Shown here piece by piece: positions 25,756-36,105 of a stretch of 64,000 bases of DNA. A model generated the notes under the pieces. It saw nothing but the letters and a program-made list of their open reading frames with translations. It was not told where the DNA came from and did no database searches. The DNA is taken from contig NZ_CP032677.1 of assembly GCF_003627215.1 (NCBI RefSeq), positions 4,531,501 to 4,595,500 of the forward strand, read 5' to 3'. The translations under genes and the position numbers were made by a program. The DNA comes from Pseudomonas sp. Leaf58. Lineage in GTDB: Bacteria > Pseudomonadota > Gammaproteobacteria > Pseudomonadales > Pseudomonadaceae. The first letter of the stretch is position 1, and each line of letters begins with the position of its first letter.

Positions 25756-27192
25756 TCAGTCCTCCTTGCTCAGGCTGGCAGTTTTGGCCACGTGGCCTTC
25801 ATCGGCGGCAGACAGTGGCCGCGCCGGCGTGCGTTGCTGGCCGGGGCCACCTGGGTTGGGTTCATCACCCTCGCCAGTCTGCGGCCCTTTGCGCACCAGG
25901 CGCATCATGTAGCCAAGGCCGGTGCCGAACAGGGCGAAGTACACCACTACAAAGGCAACCAGGGTAAAACCGAGCTGGGCGTAGCTGTGGTTGGACACAC
26001 CATCGGCCGTACGCATCAGGCCGTACACCACCCAAGGCTGTCGGCCAATTTCGGTGGTAAACCAGCCGGCCAGCAGTGCAATCAGGCCGGAAGGGCCCAT
26101 CCACAGGGCCAGGTACAGGAACGGGCGCGAGGTGTACAAGGTGCCGCGCTTACGCAGCCACAAGCTCCACAGGCCGACGAAGATCATCAGGAAACCCAGC
26201 CCGACCATGATCCGGAACGACCAGAAGACGATGGTCGAGTTGGGCCGGTCCTCGGGCGGGAACTCCTTCATGGCCGGCACCTGTTGGTCCAGGCTGTGGG
26301 TCAGGATCAGGCTGCCGAGCGCCGGTATCTCCAGCTTGAAGCGGGTGGTCTCGGCCTGCATGTCGGGGATACCGAACAAAATCAGCGGGGTCGGCTCGCC
26401 GGGCACGTTCTCCCAGTGGCCTTCGATCGCGGCAATTTTCACCGGTTGATGCTTGAGCGTATTGAGGCCATGGAAGTCGCCGATCACCGCCTGGATCGGC
26501 GCCACGATCAGCGCCATCCACATGGCCATTGACAGCATCTTGCGCACCGCTGGGTTGTCACGCCCGCGCAGCAAATGCCAGGCTGCCGAGGCACCGACGA
26601 AGAACGCGGTGGAGACGAACGCGGCAGTGGCCATGTGCATCAGCCGGTACGGGAACGAGGGGTTGAAAATCACGGCCAGCCAGTCCACCGGCACCACCCG
26701 GCCATCGATGATCTCGTGGCCTTGCGGGGTTTGCATCCAGCTGTTGGAGGCCAGGATCCAGAACGTCGAGACCAGCGTGCCGAGGGCCACCATCAGTGTG
26801 GAGAAGAAGTGCAGGCCACGCCCGACACGGTTCCAGCCAAACAGCATGACCCCCAGGAAGCCTGCCTCGAGGAAGAACGCGGTAAGCACCTCGTAGGTAA
26901 GCAATGGGCCGGTGACGGCGCCGGCGAAGTCGGAGAAGCGGCTCCAGTTGGTGCCGAACTGGTAGGCCATGACCAGGCCAGAGACCACGCCCATGCCGAA
27001 GTTGACGGCGAAAATTTTTGACCAGAAGTGATAGAGATCACGGTAGACCCGGTTGTGGGTCCTTAGCCAGAGGCCTTCAAGGACTGCCAGGTAGCTCGCC
27101 AGGCCGATGGTGATGGCCGGGAACAGGATGTGGAACGACACGGTAAAGGCAAACTGCATTCGGGCGAGCTCTAAGGCCTCTATTCCGAACAT
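25756..27192 (-). CDS. cioA: Cyanide-insensitive quinol oxidase subunit I (CioA)
   Basis: A 478-residue CydA-family subunit that carries the hemes. The start MFGIEALELARMQFAFTVSF holds the conserved GIEALELARxQFAxTxxxH, whose histidine is a heme ligand; FHGLNTLKHQPVKIAAIEGHWE is the quinol-site region and the Q-loop after it is short, as in CIO rather than E. coli bd-I. The C-terminal tail is hydrophilic. An ANR-type box lies upstream. CIO keeps respiration going under cyanide and at low oxygen. Confidence 0.95.
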   Translation of the reverse strand: MFGIEALELARMQFAFTVSFHILFPAITIGLASYLAVLEGLWLRTHNRVYRDLYHFWSKIFAVNFGMGVVSGLVMAYQFGTNWSRFSDFAGAVTGPLLTYEVLTAFFLEAGFLGVMLFGWNRVGRGLHFFSTLMVALGTLVSTFWILASNSWMQTPQGHEIIDGRVVPVDWLAVIFNPSFPYRLMHMATAAFVSTAFFVGASAAWHLLRGRDNPAVRKMLSMAMWMALIVAPIQAVIGDFHGLNTLKHQPVKIAAIEGHWENVPGEPTPLILFGIPDMQAETTRFKLEIPALGSLILTHSLDQQVPAMKEFPPEDRPNSTIVFWSFRIMVGLGFLMIFVGLWSLWLRKRGTLYTSRPFLYLALWMGPSGLIALLAGWFTTEIGRQPWVVYGLMRTADGVSNHSYAQLGFTLVAFVVVYFALFGTGLGYMMRLVRKGPQTGEGDEPNPGGPGQQRTPARPLSAADEGHVAKTASLSKED

Positions 27193-27546
27193 GGTGCTTC
27201 CTCTTCAGATAATCCGGCGTCCGGGCTTGTGGCCCCGTCGCCCACTGCCCCCACATAGTCGAGTACGGCGCGTTGGAATTGTTCTGTTCGATCGTAGGGA
27301 TTCCGGCCCGCAGGCCTATTCGTTGAATGGTTGTTGCAAAAGCAACGATTGACCCAGGTCAACGAATGCTTGGAAGCATAGTCCCGAATGGCCCGCCGGG
27401 GCGTGTGGTTGATTGCCGCGTGACCGGTTGCCTCACCCTCTTTCATGAAGTGGGAAAAAGTGCCGACCCGGGCAAACAGTAACCGCTTGTTACAAACAGA
27501 TGATACGCTGCGCACCCCTCTACTGCGCCGAGGCCCTTGGTTTCCG
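27193..27546. other. Divergent promoter region between cioA and the MFS gene
   Basis: This 354-base gap holds no convincing gene. It contains the ANR-like box at 27349-27362, which can serve cioA. The MFS start is preceded only by a modest GAGG (27528-27531). No other motif was seen. Confidence 0.6.
27349..27362. promoter_or_regulatory. ANR/FNR-type box upstream of cioA
   Basis: TTGACCCAGGTCAA fits the ANR/FNR pattern TTGAT-N4-ATCAA with one symmetric change per arm. It lies 157 bases upstream of cioA. In pseudomonads ANR controls cio genes; the effect here is inferred. Confidence 0.6.
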
Positions 27547-28767
27547 ATGTCCGATTCCGCACCGCAGTTGTTGCGTCACCACCGTCCTTTTCTTGCCTTC
27601 TGGCTAGCCCGTGTGTTCACCGCCAGCGGCTTCCAGATGCTCACCGTGGCCATCGGCTGGCACCTCTACCAACTCACCGGCAATGTGCTGGACTTGGGCT
27701 TGGTCGGCCTGGTCGAGTTCGCCCCACGGGTGCTGTTCATGCTGCACACCGGGCACGTCGCCGACCGCTATGACCGGCGCAAAGTCGCCGCCCTGTGCCA
27801 GAGCCTGCAGGGGCTGATTGCCCTGGCGCTGGCGGTGGGCAGCGCCACCGATAACGTCAGCCGTGAACTGATTTTTGCCTTGGCCTTTCTGCTGGGGGCC
27901 ACTCGCTCGTTCGAGATGCCGGCCACCCAAGCGCTGTTACCCAATGTGGTACCGCCCGGGCTGTTCCCGCGGGCGGTGGCGGCTTCGGCCTCGGCCACTC
28001 AGGCAGCGACCATCGTGGCACCTGCAGTGGGCGGTTTCCTGTACGCCTTCGGCAGCATCTGGGTGTATGGCCCCACCGTCGCCCTTTACGCCATCGCCTG
28101 CCTACTCACCCTGAGCCTCCAGGCGCGCGGCCAGGTCGTGCAGCGTGGGCGCGCCAGCCTTGAGTCACTGCTGGCCGGCATCCGTTTCATCCGCAGCAGG
28201 CCCGACATTCTTGGCGCCATCTCGCTCGACCTGTTCGCCGTGTTGCTGGGCGGGGCCACCGCGCTGCTGCCGGTGTTCGCCAAGGACATCCTGCTGACCG
28301 GCCCGCTGGGCCTTGGCCTGCTGCGCTCGGCACCGGCGGTGGGGGCGTTGTTGATGTCGCTGTGGCTGGCGCGCTTCCCCTTCGAGCGCAACGTCGGGCG
28401 GACCATGTTTACGGCAGTGGGCGTATTTGGTGTGGCAACCATCGCCTTTGGCCTGTCGACCTCGTTCTGGTTCTCGCTGGCGGTGCTGGTGGTGCTGGGC
28501 GCGGCGGACATGATCAGCATGGTCATCCGCGGAGCCTTCGTGCAACTGGAGACACCCGACGAAATGCGCGGCCGGGTGAGCGCGGTGAACGGGCTGTTCA
28601 TTGGTGCCTCGAACCAGCTCGGCGAGTTCGAATCGGGGGTGACGGCGCACTGGTTTGGCACAGTCCCGGCGGTGGTGATGGGGGGCGTGGGCACCTTGCT
28701 GGTGACGGGGGTGTGGATAAAGCTGTTCCCTACCCTGGCCAAGCGGGATCGGCTGCATAACGGCTGA
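27547..28767 (+). CDS. MFS transporter (EntS-like exporter)
   Basis: A 406-residue major facilitator with about 12 helices. The loop GHVADRYDRRKVAALCQ after helix 2 is the MFS signature, and the overall pattern is that of the EntS/DHA3 group, which export siderophores or drugs. No siderophore or drug-resistance gene is beside it, so the substrate is unknown. The start at 27547 gives the expected short cytoplasmic N-terminus. A small hairpin (ATCGCC/GGCGAT, 28767-28790) follows the stop. Confidence 0.8.
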   Translation: MSDSAPQLLRHHRPFLAFWLARVFTASGFQMLTVAIGWHLYQLTGNVLDLGLVGLVEFAPRVLFMLHTGHVADRYDRRKVAALCQSLQGLIALALAVGSATDNVSRELIFALAFLLGATRSFEMPATQALLPNVVPPGLFPRAVAASASATQAATIVAPAVGGFLYAFGSIWVYGPTVALYAIACLLTLSLQARGQVVQRGRASLESLLAGIRFIRSRPDILGAISLDLFAVLLGGATALLPVFAKDILLTGPLGLGLLRSAPAVGALLMSLWLARFPFERNVGRTMFTAVGVFGVATIAFGLSTSFWFSLAVLVVLGAADMISMVIRGAFVQLETPDEMRGRVSAVNGLFIGASNQLGEFESGVTAHWFGTVPAVVMGGVGTLLVTGVWIKLFPTLAKRDRLHNG

Positions 28768-28925
28768 TCGCCCTGTTCCCCAACGGCGATAGGCCCCCGC
28801 CAAGCATGCTGGTATGATGCGCGGCTTTTTTCCGCCCCACACAAAACCACGGCAACCGGTACGGTCTGTGCTTTGCTGATGGGGTCGATACATTCATGGC
28901 GCCGGGGGCGCCTTGGGGAGCGGGC

Positions 28926-30221
28926 ATGCTGGAAAGGCTGTTTCAACTAAGAGCACACAACACCAATGTGCGCACCGAGATACTCGCGGGCGTCACTACC
29001 TTCCTGGCCATGGCCTACATCCTGTTCGTCAACCCGAGCATCCTCGGCGAGACCGGCATGGACAAGGGCGCGATCTTCGTCGCCACCTGCCTGGCAGCGG
29101 CCATCGGCTCCACCACCATGGGCCTGATCGCCAACTACCCGATCGCCCTGGCGCCGGGCATGGGCCTGAACGCGTTCTTCACCTACACCGTGGTGCTGCA
29201 CATGGGCCACACCTGGCAGGTGGCGCTGGGCGCGGTCTTCCTGTCGGCGGTGATGTTCTTCCTGCTGTCGATCTTCCGCATCCGCGAATGGATCGTGAAC
29301 AGCATCCCGCTGCCGCTGCGTTCGGCGATTGCCGCCGGCATTGGCCTGTTCCTGGCACTGATCGCCCTGCATAACGCCGGCATCGTCGTCGATAACCCGG
29401 CCACCCTGGTGGGCCTGGGCGACCTCAAGCAGCCAGCACCGATCCTTGCCACCCTGGGCTTCTTCCTGATCGTCGGCCTGGAGTCGCTGAAAGTACGCGG
29501 CGCGGTGCTGATCGGCATCCTGGCGGTAACCATCGCCTCGATCGTGATGGGCGTGACGCCGTTCGGCGGCATCGTCTCCATGCCGCCGTCGCTGGCGCCG
29601 ACCTTCCTGCAACTGGACATCGCCGGCGCGCTGGACGTAGGCCTGGTCAGCGTGATCTTCGCGTTCCTGTTCGTCGACCTGTTCGACAACTCCGGCACCC
29701 TGATTGGCGTGGCCAAGCGCGCCGGTTTGATGGGCAAGGACGGCCACATGCCGAAGATGGGCCGTGCCCTGATCGCCGACAGCACCGCGGCCATGGCCGG
29801 TTCGCTGCTGGGCACCTCGACCACCACCAGCTATATCGAATCCGCCGCGGGCGTGAGTGCCGGTGGCCGCACCGGCCTGACCGCCATCGTGGTCGCCGTG
29901 CTGTTCCTGCTGGCGCTGTTCTTCGCGCCGCTGGCCGGTAGCGTGCCAGCCTTCGCCACCGCCCCGGCGCTGCTGTTCGTCGCGGTGCTGATGGCATCCG
30001 GCCTGGCGGAAATAAACTGGGACGACGTCACCGAAGCCGCACCCGTGGTAGTCACCGCCCTGGCGATGCCGCTGACCTACTCGATCGCTAACGGTATCGC
30101 CTTCGGCTTCATTTCCTGGACCGCCGTCAAGCTGATCTCCGGCCGCCACCGCGACCTGAACCCGGCCCTGGTGATCCTTTCCATCCTGTTCGTTATCAAG
30201 CTGGGCTGGTTCAACGCATGA
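28926..30221 (+). CDS. AzgA-family purine permease (adenine/guanine/hypoxanthine)
   Basis: A 431-residue inner-membrane carrier of the COG2252 (AzgA/AdeP/GhxP) group. The N-terminal [20 protein letters not shown], the [14 protein letters not shown] motif and the [13 protein letters not shown] motif are family signatures. GGGGAG precedes the ATG at 28926. Its stop overlaps the start of trmA (ATGA), so the two genes are co-transcribed although their functions are unrelated. Whether adenine or guanine/hypoxanthine is preferred cannot be read from the sequence. Confidence 0.92.
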   Translation: MLERLFQLRAHNTNVRTEILAGVTTFLAMAYILFVNPSILGETGMDKGAIFVATCLAAAIGSTTMGLIANYPIALAPGMGLNAFFTYTVVLHMGHTWQVALGAVFLSAVMFFLLSIFRIREWIVNSIPLPLRSAIAAGIGLFLALIALHNAGIVVDNPATLVGLGDLKQPAPILATLGFFLIVGLESLKVRGAVLIGILAVTIASIVMGVTPFGGIVSMPPSLAPTFLQLDIAGALDVGLVSVIFAFLFVDLFDNSGTLIGVAKRAGLMGKDGHMPKMGRALIADSTAAMAGSLLGTSTTTSYIESAAGVSAGGRTGLTAIVVAVLFLLALFFAPLAGSVPAFATAPALLFVAVLMASGLAEINWDDVTEAAPVVVTALAMPLTYSIANGIAFGFISWTAVKLISGRHRDLNPALVILSILFVIKLGWFNA

Positions 30222-31303
30222 GTGCTGCTTTCGACCCCTCCTCCTACACCACCCAGCTGGACGCCAAGGTGGCCCGGCTGCGCGAGCTGCTGGCGCCGTT
30301 CGCGGCGCCGGAACCGGCTGTTTTCGATTCGCCGCGCGAGCATTACCGCCTGCGCGCCGAGTTCCGCCTGTGGCGCGAGGAAGGCCAGCGCCACTACGCC
30401 ATGTTCGCCCCGGGCGAGAAGCACAAGGCGATATTGATCGACGACTTCCCCATTGCCAGCCAGCGCATCAATGCACTCATGCCGCGCCTGAAGGCGGCCT
30501 GGCAGGCCAGCGAGCCACTGGGCAACCGCCTGTTCCAGGTGGAGTTCCTCACCACCCTGGCCGGCGATGCGATGATCACCCTGTGCTACCACCGCCCGCT
30601 GGACGAAGCCTGGGAAGTGGCCGCACGGCAACTGGCCGAGGAACTGGGCGTGAGCGTTATCGGCCGTTCCAAGGGCAAACGCCTGGTGATCGGCCGCGAC
30701 TACGCGGTAGAAAAGCTCGACGTGGCTGGCCGCGTGTTCAGCTACCGCCAGCCGGAAGGCGCGTTCACCCAGCCCAACGGCGCGGTAAACCAGAAGATGC
30801 TGAGCTGGGCCTTCGAGGCCATTGGCGAGCGTGAGGACGATTTGCTGGAGCTGTATTGCGGCAATGGCAACTTCACCCTGCCGCTGGCCACCCGTGTGCG
30901 CCAGGTGCTGGCCACCGAGATCAGCAAGACCTCGGTGAATGCGGCGCTGAGCAACCTCGCTGAGAACGCTGTGGATAACGTGCGTTTGGTGCGGTTGTCG
31001 GCCGAAGAGCTGACCCAGGCGCTGAATGAGGTGCGACCGTTCCGTAGGCTGGAAGGCATCGACCTGAAAAGCTATGAGTTCGGTACGGTATTTGTCGACC
31101 CCCCGCGCGCGGGGATGGACCCGGATACCTGCGAGCTGACCCGGCGTTTCGAGCGGATCCTGTATATCTCGTGCAACCCGGAGACGCTGGCGGCGAACAT
31201 TGCCCAGTTGCATGACACCCACCGGATCGAGCGGTGTGCGTTGTTTGACCAGTTCCCGTATACCCACCATATGGAGAGTGGGGTACTGCTGGTTCGGCGC
31301 TGA
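30218..31303 (+). CDS. trmA: tRNA (uracil-54-C5)-methyltransferase TrmA
   Basis: A 361-residue enzyme that makes ribothymidine at position 54 of tRNA. The SAM loop is [26 protein letters not shown] is the family DPPR motif and the catalytic cysteine is in [12 protein letters not shown]; the terminal glutamate is in HHMESGVLL. The start overlaps the purine permease stop by 4 bases. A REP pair follows. Confidence 0.96.
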   Translation: MSAAFDPSSYTTQLDAKVARLRELLAPFAAPEPAVFDSPREHYRLRAEFRLWREEGQRHYAMFAPGEKHKAILIDDFPIASQRINALMPRLKAAWQASEPLGNRLFQVEFLTTLAGDAMITLCYHRPLDEAWEVAARQLAEELGVSVIGRSKGKRLVIGRDYAVEKLDVAGRVFSYRQPEGAFTQPNGAVNQKMLSWAFEAIGEREDDLLELYCGNGNFTLPLATRVRQVLATEISKTSVNAALSNLAENAVDNVRLVRLSAEELTQALNEVRPFRRLEGIDLKSYEFGTVFVDPPRAGMDPDTCELTRRFERILYISCNPETLAANIAQLHDTHRIERCALFDQFPYTHHMESGVLLVRR

Positions 31304-31311
31304 GCCTTAGC

Positions 31312-31446
31312 TTGTCGGGGCTGCTTTGCAGCCCATTCGCGGGCAAGCCCGCTCCTACAATGGGTAGCGCACGCCGACAATGGGCTGTGCACACCAATGA
31401 AGTAGCAGCGGGCTTGCCCGCGAATGGGCCGCCAAGCGGCCCCGGG
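31312..31446. repeat. REP pair between trmA and pcaG
   Basis: CATTCGCGGGCAAGCCCGCT (31333-31352) and AGCGGGCTTGCCCGCGAATG (31407-31426) are exact inverse copies, flanked by GGGGCTGCTT and the GCCGCCAAGCGGC hairpin, between convergent genes. Confidence 0.9.
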
Positions 31447-31452
31447 CTTAAC

Positions 31453-32058
31453 TCAGAAGTCGAAGAACACCGTCTCGCCTTCCCCCTGAATACGGATATC
31501 GAAGCGATACGCCGTCTTCCCGTCCACCTCGCAACGCTTGGCAATCAGCGTCTCACGTCGCTGCGGTTGCTCGATCAGGTTGAGCACCGGGCACTTGCCA
31601 TTGGCCTCGGCCTCATCATCGAAATACAACCGCGTGTGCAGGTGGATGTTGATCCCCCGGGCAAACAGGCTGATGTTGATGTGCGGCGCCATCGGCACGC
31701 CAGCAGCGTTGTTCACCACACCCGGCTTGACCGTGTGCAGGGTCCACTCCCCGGCATCGAAGGTGGTGGCGGTGCGGCCAAAGCTGTTGAAGGCGTTTTC
31801 CAGGTTGTAGGCATCCTGGTACTCGCCGTTGGCGTCGGCTTGCCAGACTTCCAGGAACGAATCGCGCACCAGGTGGCCGTTACCGTCATACACCTGGCCG
31901 ATCAGCAAAATGTGCTCGCCGGGCGCCCCGGGCTTGGCCAGGCAGTTCCAGATTTCCTGGTCGCGGGTCGGGTTGCCGGCCGCTTCCAGGGCCAGGCCGA
32001 TGTGCACGTAGGGGCCGGCGGTCTGCGAAGGGGTTTCCGGCAGCAGTTCGATTGGCAT
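31453..32058 (-). CDS. pcaG: Protocatechuate 3,4-dioxygenase alpha subunit PcaG
   Basis: A 201-residue intradiol dioxygenase subunit, the same length as P. putida PcaG. It starts MPIELLPETPSQTAGPYVHIG and has VRDSFLEVWQADANGEY, but lacks the full iron-ligand set, which resides in PcaH. With PcaH it cleaves protocatechuate to 3-carboxy-cis,cis-muconate, the first step of the protocatechuate branch of the beta-ketoadipate pathway. It is 10 bases downstream of pcaH. Confidence 0.97.
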   Translation of the reverse strand: MPIELLPETPSQTAGPYVHIGLALEAAGNPTRDQEIWNCLAKPGAPGEHILLIGQVYDGNGHLVRDSFLEVWQADANGEYQDAYNLENAFNSFGRTATTFDAGEWTLHTVKPGVVNNAAGVPMAPHINISLFARGINIHLHTRLYFDDEAEANGKCPVLNLIEQPQRRETLIAKRCEVDGKTAYRFDIRIQGEGETVFFDF

Positions 32059-32068
32059 GGCGGGGTCC

Positions 32069-32788
32069 TCAGCAGTTTTCGAAGTGGGTCTTGCGCTGGC
32101 CGCGCAACACGATGTCAAAGCGGTAGGCCAGGCAGTCCATCGGGTTGGCGTTGCTCATGTCGAGCTTGGCGATCAACTGCTGCACGGCTTGCGGGTTGGC
32201 AATCGACTTGACGATCGGGCACATCGGGATCAGCGGGTCACCCTCGAAGTACAACTGGGTAATCAGCTTGGTGGCAATCGACGGGCCGCTGATGGCGAAG
32301 TGGATGTGCGCTGGGCGCCAGTCGTTCGGGCCATTGCGCCATGGGTACGGGCCCGGCTTGATGGTGCGGAAGCTGTAGTAGCCGTCACGGTCGGTCAGGC
32401 AGCGGCCGACGCCACCGAAGTTCGGGTCCAGCGGCGCCAAGTAGCGGTCGTTCTTGTGGCGGTAGCGGCCGCCGGCGTTGGCCTGCCACATTTCCACCAG
32501 AGTGTTCGGCACAGGTTTGCCATATTGGTCGACTACGCGGCCCGCGACGATGATGCGCTCGCCGATTGGCAGGCCACCGTTGTTGAAGTTCAACAGCAGG
32601 TCATGGTCGTGGGCGCCGAAGCCCAGGTGGGAAAAGTCCGGGCCGGTGGTTTCGCTGATCGACTGCGCAATGCTGACCAGCGCCTGTCGCGGTGAGCGGG
32701 CAATGGACGTTTTGTAGTCGGGCGTAAGGGCTTTCGGGTGCCAGTTGCGATCACGGATCACGAAGCGGCTGTTGTCCTGGGCGGGCAT
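32069..32788 (-). CDS. pcaH: Protocatechuate 3,4-dioxygenase beta subunit PcaH
   Basis: A 239-residue catalytic subunit. The ferric iron ligands are all present: Tyr109 (GGRYRHK), Tyr148 (GPYPW), His161 and His163 (RPAHIHF), one higher than the mature numbering because of the initiator methionine. It acts with PcaG in the cytoplasm. The ATG at 32788 follows AAGAGAGGAAACCGGC. A PcaQ-type operator is 105 bases upstream. The rest of the pca genes are not in this window. Confidence 0.97.
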   Translation of the reverse strand: MPAQDNSRFVIRDRNWHPKALTPDYKTSIARSPRQALVSIAQSISETTGPDFSHLGFGAHDHDLLLNFNNGGLPIGERIIVAGRVVDQYGKPVPNTLVEMWQANAGGRYRHKNDRYLAPLDPNFGGVGRCLTDRDGYYSFRTIKPGPYPWRNGPNDWRPAHIHFAISGPSIATKLITQLYFEGDPLIPMCPIVKSIANPQAVQQLIAKLDMSNANPMDCLAYRFDIVLRGQRKTHFENC

Positions 32789-32893
32789 GCCGGTTTCCTC
32801 TCTTGGAATTATGAGAACGCCTGGGCGTGGCAGGCGGATATGCAGTTTCGAGCAAGCCACGCGCGATGAATATTGAAATCAGCCACCTCATAC

Positions 32894-32909
32894 ATAACCA
32901 TTTGGTTAT
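32894..32909. promoter_or_regulatory. PcaQ-type operator upstream of pcaHG
   Basis: ATAACC-ATTT-GGTTAT lies within the perfect inverted repeat CATAACCA-TT-TGGTTATG. It differs by one base from the PcaQ box ATAACC-N4-GGTTAA described for LysR-type PcaQ regulators of pca genes. It may also affect the divergent metallopeptidase gene, 80 bases away. Confidence 0.6.
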
Positions 32910-32988
32910 GGATTAGCACCTTGGCCTGACACCTAGCGCTGTCGTGAACTAATCTTTGTGTTCTTGTTTCACGCTCGGGAGAGCTTTC

Positions 32989-33879
32989 ATGGAATGGCGA
33001 AAAGGCCGACGCAGCGACAACGTGGTCGATGCCCGAGGCGAAGGTGGCGGTGGCGGCGGCATGCGTTTCGGCGGCGGCAAAGGGCTGGGGCTTGGGGCGA
33101 TTCTGCTGATTGTCGGCATCGGCTGGCTCACCGGCCAGGACCCGCTGCAGATTCTTGGCCAGCTTACCGGCCAGCTGGAGCAGCAACAGCAGCAGGCGCC
33201 CAGCGGCGTGGGCGGCAAGGCGCCGCCAGCCAATGACCAGCAGGCCGAGTTCGTCGCCTCGATCCTGGGCGACACCGAAGACACCTGGAAAGCCCTGTTC
33301 GCCGAAGGCGGCAAGCAGTACCGCGAGCCCAAGCTGGTGCTGTTCAGCGGCCAGGTTAATTCGGCGTGTGGCTTTGCCTCGGCGGCGGTGGGGCCGTTCT
33401 ACTGCCCGGCGGACCAGCGGGTTTACCTGGACATGTCGTTCTTCCGCGAAATGGAAACCCGCTTCGCTGCAGCTGGCGACTTCGCTCAGGCCTATGTGAT
33501 CGCTCACGAAATCGGCCACCACGTGCAGACCCTGCTGGGCGTCTCGGCCAAGGTCGATGCTGCACGCCGCAACGGCCAGCGCATGGAAGGCGACAATGGC
33601 CTGCTGGTGCGCCAGGAATTGCAGGCCGACTGCCTGGCCGGGGTATGGGCCTACCAGGCACAGCAGCGCCTGAACTGGCTGGAGCCGGGTGACGTTGAGG
33701 AAGCGCTGAACGCGGCCAATGCCATTGGTGATGACCGCTTGCAGCAGCAGGGCCGCGGGCGCGTGGTGCCAGACTCGTTCACCCATGGCACCTCGGCGCA
33801 GCGGGTACGCTGGTTCAAAGCGGGGTTTGCCGAAGGCGAAGTGAGCCGCTGCGATACCTTTAGTTCGCGCAACCTTTAA
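32989..33879 (+). CDS. YpfJ-family neutral zinc metallopeptidase
   Basis: A 296-residue protein with a basic, glycine-rich N-terminus ([16 protein letters not shown]), one membrane helix (about 33-48), a glutamine-rich linker (62-70) and a peptidase domain. The zinc motif HEIGH is at 173-177, and ELQADCLAG supplies the third ligand. The topology suggests the catalytic part lies in the periplasm. GGGAG precedes the ATG. The natural substrate of this family is unknown. A good terminator follows. Confidence 0.88.
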   Translation: MEWRKGRRSDNVVDARGEGGGGGGMRFGGGKGLGLGAILLIVGIGWLTGQDPLQILGQLTGQLEQQQQQAPSGVGGKAPPANDQQAEFVASILGDTEDTWKALFAEGGKQYREPKLVLFSGQVNSACGFASAAVGPFYCPADQRVYLDMSFFREMETRFAAAGDFAQAYVIAHEIGHHVQTLLGVSAKVDAARRNGQRMEGDNGLLVRQELQADCLAGVWAYQAQQRLNWLEPGDVEEALNAANAIGDDRLQQQGRGRVVPDSFTHGTSAQRVRWFKAGFAEGEVSRCDTFSSRNL

Positions 33880-33887
33880 TACTGCAT

Positions 33888-33910
33888 GGGGCTGCTTTGC
33901 AGCCCCTTTT
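33888..33910 (+). terminator. Rho-independent terminator after the metallopeptidase gene
   Basis: GGGGCTG and CAGCCCC form a stem around CTTTG, followed by TTTT. Confidence 0.85.
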
Positions 33911-34052
33911 CCTCCGTTACAAATCTGCTGAAAAAGCGTTTCAGCTTCCCCCATCACTGCCGATAACCCCTGCACGAGTCAGCGGGCATCCAGAACAAAA
34001 ACGCCTGGCGATCGACGATCAAGCGAGCGAAAACTACTTCTGGAGAGCGTGC

Positions 34053-35972
34053 ATGAACAGCTGGTTCGCTAACATCAGCGTCAACCTTAAACTTGGCCTG
34101 GGCTTCGGCCTGGTACTGATCCTCACTGGCTTGCTGGCCCTGACCGGCTGGACCAGCCTGGGCAGCCTGATCGACCGCAGTAACTGGATGGGCGATATCG
34201 GCCAGCTCAACAAGGACCTGACCGACCTGCGTATTGCGCGCCTGCAGTACATGATCGCCAACGGTGACGATGCTGCTGCCGCCAATACCCAGGCCAAGCT
34301 GGACGCCTTCGGTAAGCAGCAGGCTTACCTGGCCAGCACCTTCAAGAGCCCCGACAACATCAAGCTGCTGGAGGGCCTGGGCGAAACCATCAGCGCCTAC
34401 AAGGTGTCGCTGAACAAGATGCGCCAGGGCTACGACGCCACCCGCACCGCGCGCACGGCAATGGACGGTTTGGCCAGCCGCGCCGACCAAGCCATGGACG
34501 CCCTCAGCGAGGAAGTGATGGCGCGCTCGCAAGCCGACAGCGTGCGCCTGGCCCAATACCAGCTGATCAGCAAGGCCCGCCAGCAACTGCTGCAGGTGCG
34601 TATCGACGTGCGCGGCTACATCGCCGACAACAACGCCGCCAACGAACAGGCCGCCTTGCGCCAGCTGGACGCCGCCTTGGCCGCAATCGACAACCTCAAG
34701 CGCCAGCTGCCCGCTGAAGACGCACGTCTGCAACAGTTCGAGCGCTCGGTGCTGGCCTACCGTGACGCCGTGCGCCAGTTCCGCGACGCGGTCGCCAATA
34801 TCACCAGCGCGCGTGCCGAAATGACCGTACAGGGTGCCGACATCGTCAAGCGCAGCGATGCGCTGTACCAGATCCAGCTGGCCCGCCGTGACATCGAGAG
34901 CAGCCAGGCCCGCAGCCTGCAAGCCATCGCCACCCTGTTGGCGCTGCTGGTCGGCGTGCTGGCAGCAGTGCTGATCACCCGGCAGATCACCCGCCCGCTG
35001 CGCGACACCCTGGCGGCGGTGGAGAAGATCGCCAACGGCGACCTCACCCAGCACCTGCGCGTCACCCGCCGCGACGAACTGGGCGTGCTGCAGCAAGGCA
35101 TCGCCCGCATGGGTACCACATTGCGCGAGCTGATCAGTGGCATCCGCGACGGCGTCACGCAAATCGCCAGCGCCGCCGAGGAGCTGTCGGCAGTAACCGA
35201 ACAGACCAGCGCTGGCGCCAACAGCCAGAAGGTCGAAACCGACCAGGTGGCCACGGCCATGCACGAAATGGCCGCCACCGTTCAGGAAGTGGCGCGCAAT
35301 GCCGAGCAGGCATCGCATGCTGCCACCGGTGCCGATGACCAAGCCCGTGCTGGCGACCGCGTGGTGGGCGAGGCAATTGGCCAAATCGAGCGCCTGGCCG
35401 CGGAGGTGCACCGCTCCACCGAGGCCATGAGCCTGCTGCAGCAGGAAAGCCAGAAGATCGGCAGTGTGATGGACGTGATCAAGTCGGTGGCCGAACAGAC
35501 CAACCTGCTGGCGCTGAACGCCGCGATCGAAGCGGCGCGTGCCGGCGAGGCTGGCCGTGGTTTTGCCGTGGTCGCCGACGAAGTGCGCGGCCTGGCCCAG
35601 CGCACGCAGAAGTCCACTGAAGAGATCGAAGAGCTGATCGCTAGCCTGCAGCATGGCACCCAGCAAGTGGCGACGGCCATGCACGGTAGCCGTACCCTGA
35701 CCGACAGCAGCGTCGAGCTGGCGCGCAAGGCCGGGGCCTCGCTGGAGAGCATCACCAGCACAGTGTCGAGCATCCAATCGATGAACCAGCAGATTGCTGC
35801 AGCGGCGGAGCAGCAGAGTGCGGTGGCTGAAGAGATCAGCCGCAGCATCCTGAATGTGCGTGATGTGTCGGAGCAAACGGCCGCGGCCAGTGACGAGACG
35901 GCGGCGTCCAGCATTGAGTTGGCGCGCCTTGGTGGGCAGCTGCAGACGCTGGTCAGCCAGTTCCGCGTCTGA
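34053..35972 (+). CDS. mcpS: Methyl-accepting chemotaxis protein McpS (HBM ligand domain)
   Basis: A 639-residue chemoreceptor: helix 1 (about 12-32), an all-helical periplasmic region of about 255 residues that fits the bimodular HBM domain, helix 2 (about 290-310), a HAMP domain ([20 protein letters not shown]) and the signalling hairpin with its tip at [19 protein letters not shown]. In P. putida KT2440, McpS has this length and this position beside pcaHG and ggt and senses malate, succinate, fumarate and other citric-acid-cycle acids. GGAG precedes the ATG at 34053. No CheW-binding pentapeptide tail is present. Confidence 0.88.
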   Translation: MNSWFANISVNLKLGLGFGLVLILTGLLALTGWTSLGSLIDRSNWMGDIGQLNKDLTDLRIARLQYMIANGDDAAAANTQAKLDAFGKQQAYLASTFKSPDNIKLLEGLGETISAYKVSLNKMRQGYDATRTARTAMDGLASRADQAMDALSEEVMARSQADSVRLAQYQLISKARQQLLQVRIDVRGYIADNNAANEQAALRQLDAALAAIDNLKRQLPAEDARLQQFERSVLAYRDAVRQFRDAVANITSARAEMTVQGADIVKRSDALYQIQLARRDIESSQARSLQAIATLLALLVGVLAAVLITRQITRPLRDTLAAVEKIANGDLTQHLRVTRRDELGVLQQGIARMGTTLRELISGIRDGVTQIASAAEELSAVTEQTSAGANSQKVETDQVATAMHEMAATVQEVARNAEQASHAATGADDQARAGDRVVGEAIGQIERLAAEVHRSTEAMSLLQQESQKIGSVMDVIKSVAEQTNLLALNAAIEAARAGEAGRGFAVVADEVRGLAQRTQKSTEEIEELIASLQHGTQQVATAMHGSRTLTDSSVELARKAGASLESITSTVSSIQSMNQQIAAAAEQQSAVAEEISRSILNVRDVSEQTAAASDETAASSIELARLGGQLQTLVSQFRV

Positions 35973-35984
35973 CCTATGAAGCCT

Positions 35985-36102
35985 GGGGCCGCTTTGCGAC
36001 CCATCGCCGGCAAGCCAGGCTCCCACAGGGACTGCACAGGCCTCGGAGGCTGCGTCGTACCTGGGAGCGCTGGCTTGCCGGCGATGGGCCGGCACAGGTG
36101 AC
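35985..36102. repeat. REP pair between mcpS and ggt
   Basis: CCCATCGCCGGCAAGCCAGG (36000-36019) and CTGGCTTGCCGGCGATGGGC (36070-36089) are inverse copies between convergent genes. Confidence 0.85.
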
Positions 36103-36105
36103 CGC

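Noticed and set aside
33954..36095. A 713-codon open frame antisense to mcpS
   Set aside because: Long antisense frames are expected in GC-rich genes with strong third-position bias. The protein has no domain, and the opposite strand is a full chemoreceptor.
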